Shown piece after piece: positions 34,025 to 41,232 of a stretch of 64,000 nt of DNA. The stretch is from positions 1 through 64,000 of the IMG/VR virus record IMGVR_UViG_3300024999_000072, one strand, 5' to 3'. Positions within the stretch are counted from its first letter, which is position 1. Each line of letters begins with the position of its first letter. Below the pieces are notes generated by a model. The model saw only the letters and a list, made by a program, of their open reading frames with translations. It did no database searches and had not been told where the DNA came from. The position numbers were made by a program, and so were the translations under genes. Origin of the DNA: a virus.

Positions 34025-34092
34025 GTTTACTTAGGTAAACTTGTAAACTTTTTGTATACTATTATTATAGCGCCAATATTTGTTAGTTGCAA
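34025..34092 (-). promoter_or_regulatory. Promoter and repeat operators of the KfrA-like gene
   Basis: On the minus strand TTGCAA (34092-34087), 17 bases, TATAAT (34069-34064). Downstream lie GTTTAC-TTAG-GTAAAC (34025-34040) and a further GTAAAC (34043-34048), suitable for self-repression. Confidence 0.72.
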
Positions 34093-34097
34093 GAGCA

Positions 34098-34137
34098 TAA
34101 AAAGACACCGGGGATTAAACCCAGTGCGATAAGGTGT
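34098..34137 (-). terminator. Terminator of the transfer-like operon
   Basis: On the minus strand ACACC ... GGTGT followed by CTTTTTA. A second hairpin, GGAGAGC/GCTCTCC (34145-34164), overlaps the stop codon of the 34152-34355 gene and may assist. Confidence 0.7.
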
Positions 34138-34151
34138 TGTAAAAGGAGAGC

Positions 34152-34355
34152 TTAGCCGCTCTCCTTTTTGTTTATCCCGATCTTTATTTCGTAGACCGAC
34201 TTTTCAATCTCCCTCACCGACTCGATCAACTCCGAATTTGCCTGTCGTACACCATTCCTGACAGCCATCTTGATTAGGTAGTAGAGGAGAATGAGGGACA
34301 GGAACCATAGGCAGAGGAAGAGAAGAGTGTTAGGGAGAAGGAATGCGTCGTGCAT
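34152..34355 (-). CDS. Small single-pass membrane protein with coiled tail
   Basis: A 67-residue protein with one strong membrane helix (residues 8-30, LLFLCLWFLSLILLYYLI) and a charged helical tail (ELIESVREIEKSVYEIKIG). A GGAATG-like ribosome binding site is present. Last gene of the 39.6-34.1 kb minus operon; size and topology suit a subunit of a membrane complex. Confidence 0.65.
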   Translation of the reverse strand: MHDAFLLPNTLLFLCLWFLSLILLYYLIKMAVRNGVRQANSELIESVREIEKSVYEIKIGINKKESG

Positions 34356-34378
34356 GGGATCATTCCTTTCAATAGTGG

Positions 34379-35353
34379 TTAATCATTTTGCGATATTACG
34401 CTAATCGTATCGGTCTTATAATCTGATTTAGCCGTAACGTTTTGAAGGATTAATGCCCCGAAGGCATTTTTAGCCCTGTATGTCATCTTAACGATTAAGT
34501 GGTCGCCTTTATCCGAGTATGTCGTTTTTTCGTGATCGAAGCTCTTTGGGTCGTTCAGGTTCTTTTTGAGTAAATCTACCAGATGGGTATGCGATCCATC
34601 CCAAACGCTAAATTGCCCCTTAACCCATGTCTGGTATTGCTTTTGGGTATATAGTCTTTCAAAATCCTCCTTTACCTCAGCTTTCTCGGAATCTTTTAGA
34701 TGGTTGAAATATTTGTCTTCAATTTCGGCGAAATGCTTTAATTCATCTTCAGTAAATAATTTGTATTGGCTCATAATCAATAACGCCTTATCTGAGTCTG
34801 TAATCTTAGCTGCCTCAGCTTTTTCGCGAGCTATCTGCTCAGCGGTCTTCCCTGGTTGTGAAGCTGTCTTTGGCGATGTGGCATCTTCTCCTCCGACGAT
34901 ATTTCCGATCGCGCCAAATATAACTAGATAGCCCACGATAGCTACAGCCATTTTCCACTTAGTCTTCGACCGAAAACCTAAGATTTTATTCCACCATTTT
35001 CGAGGAATTTCCTCTAAGCGTATATTGGTATTTGCTGTAATTAAAGAAGCAACTTCTTTGCCTTTTTGGTTTACCTTTAATTCATAAGTCCTGGTATCGC
35101 TTTTTAGCATAAATACTGACTGAGTAAACAAATGGTCAACGGTTGCACTTGTCCAGTTCTCCCACTTATCTTCGGACAACTTACTGGCAGACCCGTTCTT
35201 AAAATCGTACTGCTCAAATCCCGTAGCCGAAAAGACTAAATATGAATTTGACTTACCTTGAACATTCGTGACAAGCGCCGGAAAGATTCCTAACTGATTT
35301 AAATAAATCTTAAATGCGTCTATCGGTTTTTGTTGCTTCTCTTTCTTTGCCAT
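34379..35353 (-). CDS. Single-pass membrane protein with extracytoplasmic domain
   Basis: A 324-residue protein. Residues 1-125 are a cytoplasmic beta-rich domain (SYLVFSATGFEQYDF, SVFMLKSDTRTYEL). A membrane helix lies at about 134-152 (MAVAIVGYLVIFGAIGNIV). A helical linker and a C-terminal domain (VDLLKKNLNDPKSFDHEKT ... MTYRAKNAFGALILQ) follow. Role unknown; may sit in the transfer-like complex. Confidence 0.65.
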   Translation of the reverse strand: MAKKEKQQKPIDAFKIYLNQLGIFPALVTNVQGKSNSYLVFSATGFEQYDFKNGSASKLSEDKWENWTSATVDHLFTQSVFMLKSDTRTYELKVNQKGKEVASLITANTNIRLEEIPRKWWNKILGFRSKTKWKMAVAIVGYLVIFGAIGNIVGGEDATSPKTASQPGKTAEQIAREKAEAAKITDSDKALLIMSQYKLFTEDELKHFAEIEDKYFNHLKDSEKAEVKEDFERLYTQKQYQTWVKGQFSVWDGSHTHLVDLLKKNLNDPKSFDHEKTTYSDKGDHLIVKMTYRAKNAFGALILQNVTAKSDYKTDTISVISQND

Positions 35354-35460
35354 TTAACACACTCTCCTAATCTTCGCATACAATTATATCTCTTCCTTAT
35401 AAGCCGGGCTATTCCTGCAACTCGACAGGATTAATTGTTTTACGCTAAGTTTTGCAACGG

Positions 35461-36138
35461 TCACAACGCCAGCAACGGCAAGAGCTTCAACAACATCAGC
35501 GCAACTCCTCCGAGTATGAGTGTGTTCCCAACTGCCTTTGCGGCTTCCGGAGTGGGGGCAGGTGCAGGGACCTCATCCCTCGGATTAACAACCGATTCGA
35601 TATCAACGTCCGTGACCAAATGATTCTTCACAGTCCCGGCAAAGTCCTCAAAGTTGCGGTTATCCCTAAAATGTCTCCCGATCTCAACTGTGATTTCATC
35701 CGTCACCCCGTGATCCGGGTCAATCGTCCGTTTGTATTTAAAAACATCTTTGTCGTATCTACCGTTATTGAGTTGGCCTTTGATCTTATTCTTCAAGTAG
35801 TTACCTATCTTATTACCAACGTTATCCAACCTACTTGCATCCATTGTTCGTGGTATACCGATGGCTATTTGTTTTCCTTTGGCTATCCTTTCCCATGTTG
35901 ATAATGGTGCGTAACCCAGTGCTGGATGATCCTCTGACCAGAACATTCCGTTGAGGGAGATGGGGTTATTTTGTGGCATTGGATAGAGATAAAACGCGAA
36001 TGGGGAAGTGTTCAGATAGGCGCTAGGGGTTGTTGCTTGTGCCATGAAGGGGTTTGATAGGGAGATGCCAACTAGAATCATCAGCGTGGCAATGGCGAGT
36101 GTACGACGAACAGTAGACTTGCGCAGGACTAAGATCAT
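35461..36138 (-). CDS. Exported, C-terminally anchored protein, unknown function
   Basis: A 225-residue protein with a signal sequence (basic start, hydrophobic core LAIATLMILVGISLSNPF, possible cleavage after AQA) and a C-terminal hydrophobic anchor (LILGGVALMLLKLLPLLAL) after a Pro-rich linker. The ATG at 36138 has GGAGG 9 bases upstream and starts 1 base after the previous stop. The middle may form a surface or periplasm-like-space domain. No family recognised. Confidence 0.65.
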   Translation of the reverse strand: MILVLRKSTVRRTLAIATLMILVGISLSNPFMAQATTPSAYLNTSPFAFYLYPMPQNNPISLNGMFWSEDHPALGYAPLSTWERIAKGKQIAIGIPRTMDASRLDNVGNKIGNYLKNKIKGQLNNGRYDKDVFKYKRTIDPDHGVTDEITVEIGRHFRDNRNFEDFAGTVKNHLVTDVDIESVVNPRDEVPAPAPTPEAAKAVGNTLILGGVALMLLKLLPLLAL

Positions 36139-36139
36139 A

Positions 36140-36322
36140 TTAATCAACCTCCAATTTTGCCTTTAATTCTTCTAGGGATTTCAGAAGTTTCTCTATAGTT
36201 TCCCTATCTGGTGGGGAAATCCTCAAAAGAGTATTCAACTTGGCAAACATTACAATCATCTTCCAATACCATATTTCGGCAGTAATCCTACTCTTAATCA
36301 CCCCGACAATTGGTTTTTTCAC
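36140..36322 (-). CDS. Small basic helical protein
   Basis: A 60-residue protein from GTG at 36322 (AAGTGAGGTG upstream). The N-terminus is basic and hydrophobic, the C-terminus a charged helix (ETIEKLLKSLEELKAKLEVD). Fits tightly between the M23 peptidase and the exported protein, so it is probably real. Function unknown. Confidence 0.5.
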   Translation of the reverse strand: MKKPIVGVIKSRITAEIWYWKMIVMFAKLNTLLRISPPDRETIEKLLKSLEELKAKLEVD

Positions 36323-36332
36323 GCGAAACACC

Positions 36333-37010
36333 TCACTTCATAAAATCTTTGGGGTCAACAGCCTTCCCTCCAATCCTAATCTCAAAATGCAGGTGAGGAC
36401 CTGTTGAATTCCCGGTAGTCCCGATCTCAGCAATCTTGTCACCGCCTAGAATCATCTTTCCCTCCGGTACTAATACCTTTGAGCAGTGGGCGTAAAGCGT
36501 TCCGTAATTATTGCCATGATCGATGATGATGTACAGCCCATAAGTACTATCTTCAGCAACTTTCTCCACCGTTCCGGGACGACTAACCCTAATCGGATCG
36601 CCTATCTTCCCAGCAATGTCCAGTCCGTGATTGTTCTCGTTGTAGCCTTGGGTAACTTTTCCCTTCACCGGCCAATCAAACTTCGCATTGCCGGTTAATC
36701 TCTCCCAAATCCCCTGATATCCTACGCTCCCGGCCGGGGAAACGGCATCTCCGATTTGCTTCTGGACCCCTTTGCTTTCGCCGAGTAAATCATTAACCTT
36801 ATCCCGTCCTTGGCTATAGGTCTGAGCGGCTACATGAATATCGTTACTGAGTTGTTTAAATGGTGCGGCTACCCCAGACAGGACCATCAACCCAAGACTA
36901 ACGACACCTAACCACTTAACGAGCATCGCCATATCTTTGCCGGCAGAATGACGAACGTATAAATAAACAACCAGATACAAGGCACTTAGCCTAACAAAAT
37001 CAGCGATCAT
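36333..37010 (-). CDS. Membrane-anchored M23 metallopeptidase
   Basis: A 225-residue cell-wall peptidase. Two hydrophobic helices at about 5-20 and 30-48 anchor it. The M23 (lysostaphin-like) domain occupies about 112-225, with zinc ligands in NNHGLDIAG (H and D) and catalytic HLHFE near the end (TGPHLHFEIR), so it appears active. It would open peptidoglycan locally. It overlaps the SpoIIIAC-like gene by 4 bases, an arrangement reminiscent of the SpoIIQ-SpoIIIA channel or of wall-cutting proteins of conjugation systems. Confidence 0.88.
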   Translation of the reverse strand: MIADFVRLSALYLVVYLYVRHSAGKDMAMLVKWLGVVSLGLMVLSGVAAPFKQLSNDIHVAAQTYSQGRDKVNDLLGESKGVQKQIGDAVSPAGSVGYQGIWERLTGNAKFDWPVKGKVTQGYNENNHGLDIAGKIGDPIRVSRPGTVEKVAEDSTYGLYIIIDHGNNYGTLYAHCSKVLVPEGKMILGGDKIAEIGTTGNSTGPHLHFEIRIGGKAVDPKDFMK

Positions 37011-37213
37011 TTGAACACATCGCCAATCTGCTTAAGAAAACCGATAGAAGCGGCAAGGACCATTCCAGAAACAGAAATTAGCGCAAGGGTTTCAGCGTAA
37101 TAAATCCACTCAGACTTCCCGAAAACTTTAAGACCCAGCTTTATAACTTGGAGACCAACCGCAATCCCGAGTATTGAGAGGATTGGGGCTGCCGCTGAGA
37201 TTCCTGGGAACAT
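37007..37213 (-). CDS. Small two-helix membrane protein, SpoIIIAC-like
   Basis: A 68-residue protein with two membrane helices (residues 8-27 and 40-60) separated by FGKSEWIYYAE, ending FLKQIGDVFK. Length, topology, the GK-x-E-aromatic loop and the ending resemble sporulation channel protein SpoIIIAC. The ATG at 37213 follows AAAAAGGGGG. A multimeric membrane ring subunit is inferred; a generic small conjugation membrane protein is the alternative. Confidence 0.55.
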   Translation of the reverse strand: MFPGISAAAPILSILGIAVGLQVIKLGLKVFGKSEWIYYAETLALISVSGMVLAASIGFLKQIGDVFK

Positions 37214-37923
37214 TGCGATTCCCCCTTTTTCGCGTTGTGTACGTTGAAACAAAACTTCTTGACTTCATCTAGGGTTAGGACTTCGACGAGGTACGAATAG
37301 GCCCGATCATTCTTAACGATTTTCTGAATGATGTCAGTTGGTCCATCTGTCACAATGAGGATGGTAAAATTCTGCTCCTTATTCAAGTCAATCCACCAAT
37401 GAGGACGGGCCCCTTGGGATTTCTCCTGAATAAGTTTTTTTGCCAGATCATTGTATTGCTTAATCTTCTTGAACTCATTACCGGATTCGTGCCGATTAAA
37501 TTCACAAAAGAAAGGTTTTAGTTCGGGAGTTTTGAACGTGATAAATTGATCCGGTTGGACGATGGGGAGAAATTCCTTTGGTTCGTTCTGGAAGGTTAGA
37601 TGGAACTTGCTCTCCCTGGCCCTAATGGTCATAAAGGTATAGATCCAACTCTTCCCAATGGTGTGCTCGACGTTTCTTGGGGCCTTCTCGTCAACTAACC
37701 AAAAGTAATCCTTCTCGGAAAACGATATACGATTTCCGCGCTTAATACGTTTTTTCTTAACTAGCCTCCTAGTGCAACGATGGACCATTTCCACAGATAA
37801 TCCAGCGAACTCAAGCAAATGGATTTGATCCGTGTTCAAGCAGTTGCAGCGCTCTAGGTGAGCTAGAACCCGTAAATCTCGGGAGTAGCCCTTTACGTGA
37901 CTTGCTTGACTTGTGTTGCTCAT
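37141..37923 (-). CDS. Replication-relaxation family protein
   Basis: A 260-residue protein with an N-terminal winged helix (SRDLRVLAHLERCNCLNTDQ) and the following alpha/beta domain (PHWWIDLNKEQNFTILIVTDG) of the replication-relaxation family (PF13814) found on plasmids and integrative elements. The C-terminus is Gln/Ser rich. ATG at 37923 has GGCGAGGTG upstream. It overlaps the FtsK-like gene by 113 bases and the SpoIIIAC-like gene by 73 bases. Likely DNA-binding; a relaxase role is not proven. Confidence 0.75.
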   Translation of the reverse strand: MSNTSQASHVKGYSRDLRVLAHLERCNCLNTDQIHLLEFAGLSVEMVHRCTRRLVKKKRIKRGNRISFSEKDYFWLVDEKAPRNVEHTIGKSWIYTFMTIRARESKFHLTFQNEPKEFLPIVQPDQFITFKTPELKPFFCEFNRHESGNEFKKIKQYNDLAKKLIQEKSQGARPHWWIDLNKEQNFTILIVTDGPTDIIQKIVKNDRAYSYLVEVLTLDEVKKFCFNVHNAKKGESQCSQESQRQPQSSQYSGLRLVSKL

Positions 37924-39175
37924 AGTCATGCACCTCGCCTTGAATATCTTCGTATGGCATAGCGAACTGGGGGAGTCTGGAAAGGAGTTCGTGGTAACGG
38001 TCGGGATCGGAAACAACAGAAGGGAAATACATAGACTGAACCTCTATCTCTTCATCCCAGTCGAATATTGCTCGGCCCTTAGCCTTCTTTGGTATGAAGG
38101 CTGCTTTGCTATTGCCTAAAATCATGTTGGAGTTCACGGTATCCTTAACCCGGTAAACGAGATTAGCGTCAAACATAGCTTTCAACTCAGGGAATGAACC
38201 GATCTTACCGAGCGCACCGGAACTAGGGCGTTGGATTGCTCCGACAGTAAATATTCCCTGAGATCTGCCAACATGGAGAAGCCGATGATAGGAGTTATAG
38301 GCATCCTTTGTTAACTCTCCCATCTCATCGCAACACAGAACGATTGCCGGCATCTTGTGCCCGATCTGAAGGAACTCCGGAAAGTTTCTTGCGCCGGTTG
38401 AATTAACAATCGGAGCCCTACGGTCGTTCTCGTCGTTAACCCACTGCAGGAGTTTTTCGATGTGATGGGGTTTTTTTGCCCACAAAAGTCCATGCTTTTC
38501 GAGATACTGAAACTCACCTAGTTTAGGATCCAGCATAACGGGTATTACACGAGGCTGTTGGTCAATGCGGTTCATACTCAGAAGGGTATAGAGGATTACG
38601 TGTTCGATGTTTGACTTCCCGCTGCCCATCATGCCAACGATGAGGAGTGTGAGCATTTCGGCAAGATCCTTGACGACAAGTCCGTTAATGGAGTAGCCCA
38701 CAGGGAAGGGGAGTAGCATACCTTTCTTGATATAGGGGGAGGGGTCGAACTCGTAGGGATAGGACTTCTTGCGGTCCACGTTACTAACTGTCATATGCAC
38801 CGCCATTCCGTGGGCTTCGATCTGACAGGTGCCATCCTCACCTAAAGCATCAGCAAAGGTCTGCTCTAAGGACTTGAACTTCTCGAAGTTGTGTCCAGGC
38901 GGGAGGTTGATCACAAAGAACCATGTTTCGTCAGAGTGGTCATCCATGGACTTGATTCGGCTTATGATCTCCTTCAGGCTCTTAGGGGCCTCCGATTTAG
39001 ATTTAGGCTCCTTGGGTTCGTCGAGTCTCTTCTCGATGATGAGGGGACGGTAATCCTCTCCGTAGACGTGGACTATGACATCGTAGATCTTGGCGGGGAT
39101 ACCGCCGCCTCGTTCTCTGCCGCGCCGCCACTGCCTCATGGCGTGGTCGTAAAGATCATGTCGTTCTGTTGTCAC
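37811..39175 (-). CDS. FtsK/SpoIIIE/TraB-like DNA translocase
   Basis: A 454-residue P-loop pump. Walker A GMMGSGKS at 181-188, Walker B IVLCCDEMGEL at 278-288, and RSQGIFTVGAIQRPSS at 304-319, a typical FtsK/TraB sensor region. It lacks the multi-pass N-terminus of FtsK; the first 160 residues are a soluble domain. GTG at 39175 has GGGAGGAA upstream. In streptomycete plasmids similar pumps move double-stranded DNA between cells. Here it lies with a replication-relaxation protein, wall peptidase and small membrane proteins. Confidence 0.88.
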   Translation of the reverse strand: MTTERHDLYDHAMRQWRRGRERGGGIPAKIYDVIVHVYGEDYRPLIIEKRLDEPKEPKSKSEAPKSLKEIISRIKSMDDHSDETWFFVINLPPGHNFEKFKSLEQTFADALGEDGTCQIEAHGMAVHMTVSNVDRKKSYPYEFDPSPYIKKGMLLPFPVGYSINGLVVKDLAEMLTLLIVGMMGSGKSNIEHVILYTLLSMNRIDQQPRVIPVMLDPKLGEFQYLEKHGLLWAKKPHHIEKLLQWVNDENDRRAPIVNSTGARNFPEFLQIGHKMPAIVLCCDEMGELTKDAYNSYHRLLHVGRSQGIFTVGAIQRPSSGALGKIGSFPELKAMFDANLVYRVKDTVNSNMILGNSKAAFIPKKAKGRAIFDWDEEIEVQSMYFPSVVSDPDRYHELLSRLPQFAMPYEDIQGEVHDYEQHKSSKSRKGLLPRFTGSSSPRALQLLEHGSNPFA

Positions 39176-39241
39176 TTCGTTCCTCCCTTCTCTTCTTCGC
39201 GGGGTTTTGGCTAGTGTTTATGCGGTTTTTAGCTTGTTCAC

Positions 39242-39349
39242 CGTTTGATAGGGCAAACGGGCTGGAATACGGGGTGTTAAACGTTTGTGCACTCGTTTTG
39301 TATTTTGAGATGGAAAACGTTTGAAGCAGAGGGATATCAAACGTTTGGG
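39242..39349. repeat. CAAACGTTTG palindrome array upstream of the DNA pump
   Basis: AAACGTTT occurs at 39279-39286, 39315-39322 and 39340-39347, each flanked by G or C to give CAAACGTTTG-like palindromes; half sites CGTTTG (39242) and CAAACG (39254) lie beside them. The stretch 39176-39336 has no supported gene. Candidate recognition site for the translocase, a partition protein or a replication initiator. Confidence 0.7.
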
Positions 39350-39579
39350 GCAGGATGGGTTTTGCATCGGATGAGTTCATGAGCTATGAGACGTGCATCG
39401 GCTGGGGTGATGGGGTCTGCTAGCTTACCTAACGCTCCCATCTCAGCCAACTTCAGCCGAACTCCATCCCTGACCATATCAGCCATTTCTCCTTCCTCAA
39501 GATTCAGTCTCTTTACAGCTTGTTGAATGTCTTTGTCTCGCTTACGGAGTCTTGCCTTAAGAATTGTTATGTCGCTCAT
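39337..39579 (-). CDS. Small helical protein, first gene of the transfer-like operon
   Basis: An 80-residue protein, charged and helical (KARLRKRDKDIQQAVKRLN...), with a conserved-looking ITPADARLIAHELIR end. ATG has ACAGGAGGTA upstream. It may bind the nearby palindromes or nick-site region, but no domain is recognised. Confidence 0.65.
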   Translation of the reverse strand: MSDITILKARLRKRDKDIQQAVKRLNLEEGEMADMVRDGVRLKLAEMGALGKLADPITPADARLIAHELIRCKTHPAPNV

Positions 39580-39667
39580 GTGTGTACCTCCTGTGCTACG
39601 TGTGTGCTTTAGCTGTGACTCAAGGGTGTTCCGTCTGTGTCACAAATTACCTGTTGTAATATTATTA

Positions 39668-39676
39668 GTAATTACC
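39668..39676. promoter_or_regulatory. GGTAATTACC-like operator, site 1
   Basis: GTAATTACC (9 of 10 bases of the palindrome GGTAATTACC) about 90 bases upstream of the 39337-39579 gene and between it and the XRE pair. Confidence 0.55.
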
Positions 39677-39726
39677 GATAATTATTCGTAAACGCTAAAA
39701 AAATAAAATAAAAAAATTGGCCCAAT

Positions 39727-39927
39727 TTAATCGAGCCAATCATACCAAATATATTCGACTTTAGTGTTTAATGCTTTAGCGATTTTTAACGCTATACGAA
39801 GGGATAGATTTGGCTTTTTGTCATTAACTATTTGACTTATTTCTGATTGCCTAATACCTGTTATTTCTGAAAGCTTAGTTTGACTAACACCTTGTTTTCG
39901 TAGGATTTCCCACAACCTACTATTCAT
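39727..39927 (-). CDS. XRE-family regulator
   Basis: A 66-residue helix-turn-helix protein (QTKLSEITGIRQSEISQIVN is the HTH). ATG at 39927 (GGTGATG upstream) is chosen; longer starts lack a ribosome binding site. About half of its residues match its upstream neighbour at 39983-40213, including the KVEYIW/KVDYIW ending, so the two are tandem paralogues. Confidence 0.75.
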   Translation of the reverse strand: MNSRLWEILRKQGVSQTKLSEITGIRQSEISQIVNDKKPNLSLRIALKIAKALNTKVEYIWYDWLD

Positions 39928-39982
39928 ATCATCACCACAGGTAAAATATTCCATATAAATAACAGAAATCCTTCTTTTTATT

Positions 39983-40213
39983 TTAATAATAAGGCCATAT
40001 GTAATCAACCTTACTTCCGAGGGCTCTGGCTATCTTTTGAGCGGTAGTAAGGTAAATGGCTTTCCGGTCATTAATTATTTTGCTTATGTCACTCTGGGGG
40101 ATGCCTGTTAATCTAGAAAGCTCTCTTTGTGTTATTTTATTTCTGTGCATTATTTCTTCAAGTCTATTTTTGGGTTGATACACTCTCTCATCACCGAAGT
40201 CTACTTTCGGCAA
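39983..40213 (-). CDS. XRE-family regulator, tandem paralogue
   Basis: A 76-residue protein from TTG at 40213 (AGAGGA upstream), with HTH QRELSRLTGIPQSDISKIIN. It is divergent from the XRE gene at 40401 and lies next to GGTAATTACC sites, which it may bind. Confidence 0.75.
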   Translation of the reverse strand: MPKVDFGDERVYQPKNRLEEIMHRNKITQRELSRLTGIPQSDISKIINDRKAIYLTTAQKIARALGSKVDYIWPYY

Positions 40214-40242
40214 TCAAGGAACATTTCCTCTGAAAAATAGAC

Positions 40243-40251
40243 GGTAATTAC
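40243..40251. promoter_or_regulatory. GGTAATTACC-like operator, site 2
   Basis: GGTAATTAC followed by TAATATATG in the divergent region between the XRE genes at 40213 and 40401. Confidence 0.55.
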
Positions 40252-40331
40252 TAATATATGTGATAACATATCAATTGTAGTGTCGATTAATTAGCAAATT
40301 TAGCGTAAACTATGCACTTGTTTCGGGAGTC

Positions 40332-40340
40332 GTAATTACC
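40332..40340. promoter_or_regulatory. GGTAATTACC-like operator, site 3
   Basis: GTAATTACC in the same divergent region, 80 bases from site 2. Confidence 0.55.
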
Positions 40341-40400
40341 AAATTCGACACGACTCAAGATGTAAGCTTATAGGTAGCATCAAGGGAATGGCATACACGA

Positions 40401-40592
40401 ATGGTCGGCAAAAGAATCGCTGAATTCCGTAAGGATAGAGGATGGACTCAAAAGGAATTAGCTAAAGTCACGAAGTTAAGCAAGGGGCACATAGCGGCTA
40501 TCGAGGAGGGAAGGGAGATCCCGAAAATAAAAACAATAGCCATAATAGCGGAATGTCTAGACGTAGATCTGCAATCACTCTTAAGGAAGTAG
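40401..40592 (+). CDS. XRE-family regulator
   Basis: A 63-residue helix-turn-helix protein (QKELAKVTKLSKGHIAAIEEG). The ribosome binding site is weak (AAGGGAATGG). Divergent from the tandem XRE pair; probably part of a switch acting on the minus-strand block. Confidence 0.75.
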   Translation: MVGKRIAEFRKDRGWTQKELAKVTKLSKGHIAAIEEGREIPKIKTIAIIAECLDVDLQSLLRK

Positions 40593-40709
40593 CAGTAAAT
40601 TATTTATTTAGTATTCGACAAGATACCCCTTGAAGTAAATCTAGAACATGTGTTCTAATATAGAAAAGATGTTCTAATTGCGGCAGAGAGTTAGGAGTTG
40701 AGCATAAAA

Positions 40710-41000
40710 ATGAGTACAGAAGAATACATTCGTCCCAAAAGGTTATTGAATGCAATTGTGGATAACTTAATAGAAGAAAGGGTTTTTGCTGGTACGAAGT
40801 GTGACAATGATAGCAAGATCGAGAGAGAGTTGATATCCTTAAGTAATACCATCAGAGAAAGAATGACTTCAGATCAGGACCTATTTGTAAGGTATGAAGA
40901 ACTGTCTACAATGATTGAAAATTCCTCATTAAGCGCTGCCTATAGGCAAGGATTTCATGATGGTATTAAGTTGTTTAGGGAGATGTTTTTCGAAGTCTGA
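40710..41000 (+). CDS. DUF6809-like small protein
   Basis: A 96-residue protein. The helical pattern with RPKRLLNAI, a central acidic helix and YRQGFHDGIKLFREMFFEV resembles small clostridial/phage proteins grouped as DUF6809. ATG at 40710 has TTAGGAG 12 bases upstream. Function unknown. Confidence 0.6.
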   Translation: MSTEEYIRPKRLLNAIVDNLIEERVFAGTKCDNDSKIERELISLSNTIRERMTSDQDLFVRYEELSTMIENSSLSAAYRQGFHDGIKLFREMFFEV

Positions 41001-41121
41001 AGAAGCTTAGAGACCTTACGTGGTGTTGTATGTAATACACCAGCAGGACACAAACTGGACGAAAATCCGCTTTACATGCTAGTGTCAAATTCTCCAAACG
41101 TTAATTGTGAAGAAATTACAG

Positions 41122-41158
41122 ATCCCCCAACCATGCATGGTTGGGGGATTCCTTATTT
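41122..41158. terminator. Strong terminator between DUF6809-like gene and integrase
   Basis: A perfect 14-bp palindrome (arms ATCCCCCAACCATG and its complement, no loop bases in DNA) followed by TTCCTTATTTTTT. Confidence 0.82.
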
Positions 41159-41195
41159 TTTATGAACCTATAAAACCCTATAAAATTTTAGTTGC

Positions 41196-41226
41196 ATGAC
41201 ACAAGTATGACACACTGTATGACACA
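41196..41226. repeat. Three ATGACACA direct repeats beside the integrase gene
   Basis: ATGACACA at 41196-41203, 41207-41214 and 41219-41226, spaced 11 and 12 bases, next to CCTATAAAA repeated at 41167 and 41177. Located just past the 3' end of the integrase gene, the usual attP place; candidate arm-type sites. Confidence 0.5.
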
Positions 41227-41232
41227 AAAAAA

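Noticed and set aside
39156-39380. 74-codon minus frame before the DNA pump
   Set aside because: It lacks a ribosome binding site, overlaps both neighbours, and its repeated QTF residues simply reflect the CAAACGTTTG palindromes.
41122-41226. CRISPR-like repeats near the integrase
   Set aside because: The ATGACACA units are only 8 bases with 3-4-base gaps; there are no spacers of CRISPR length and no cas genes.
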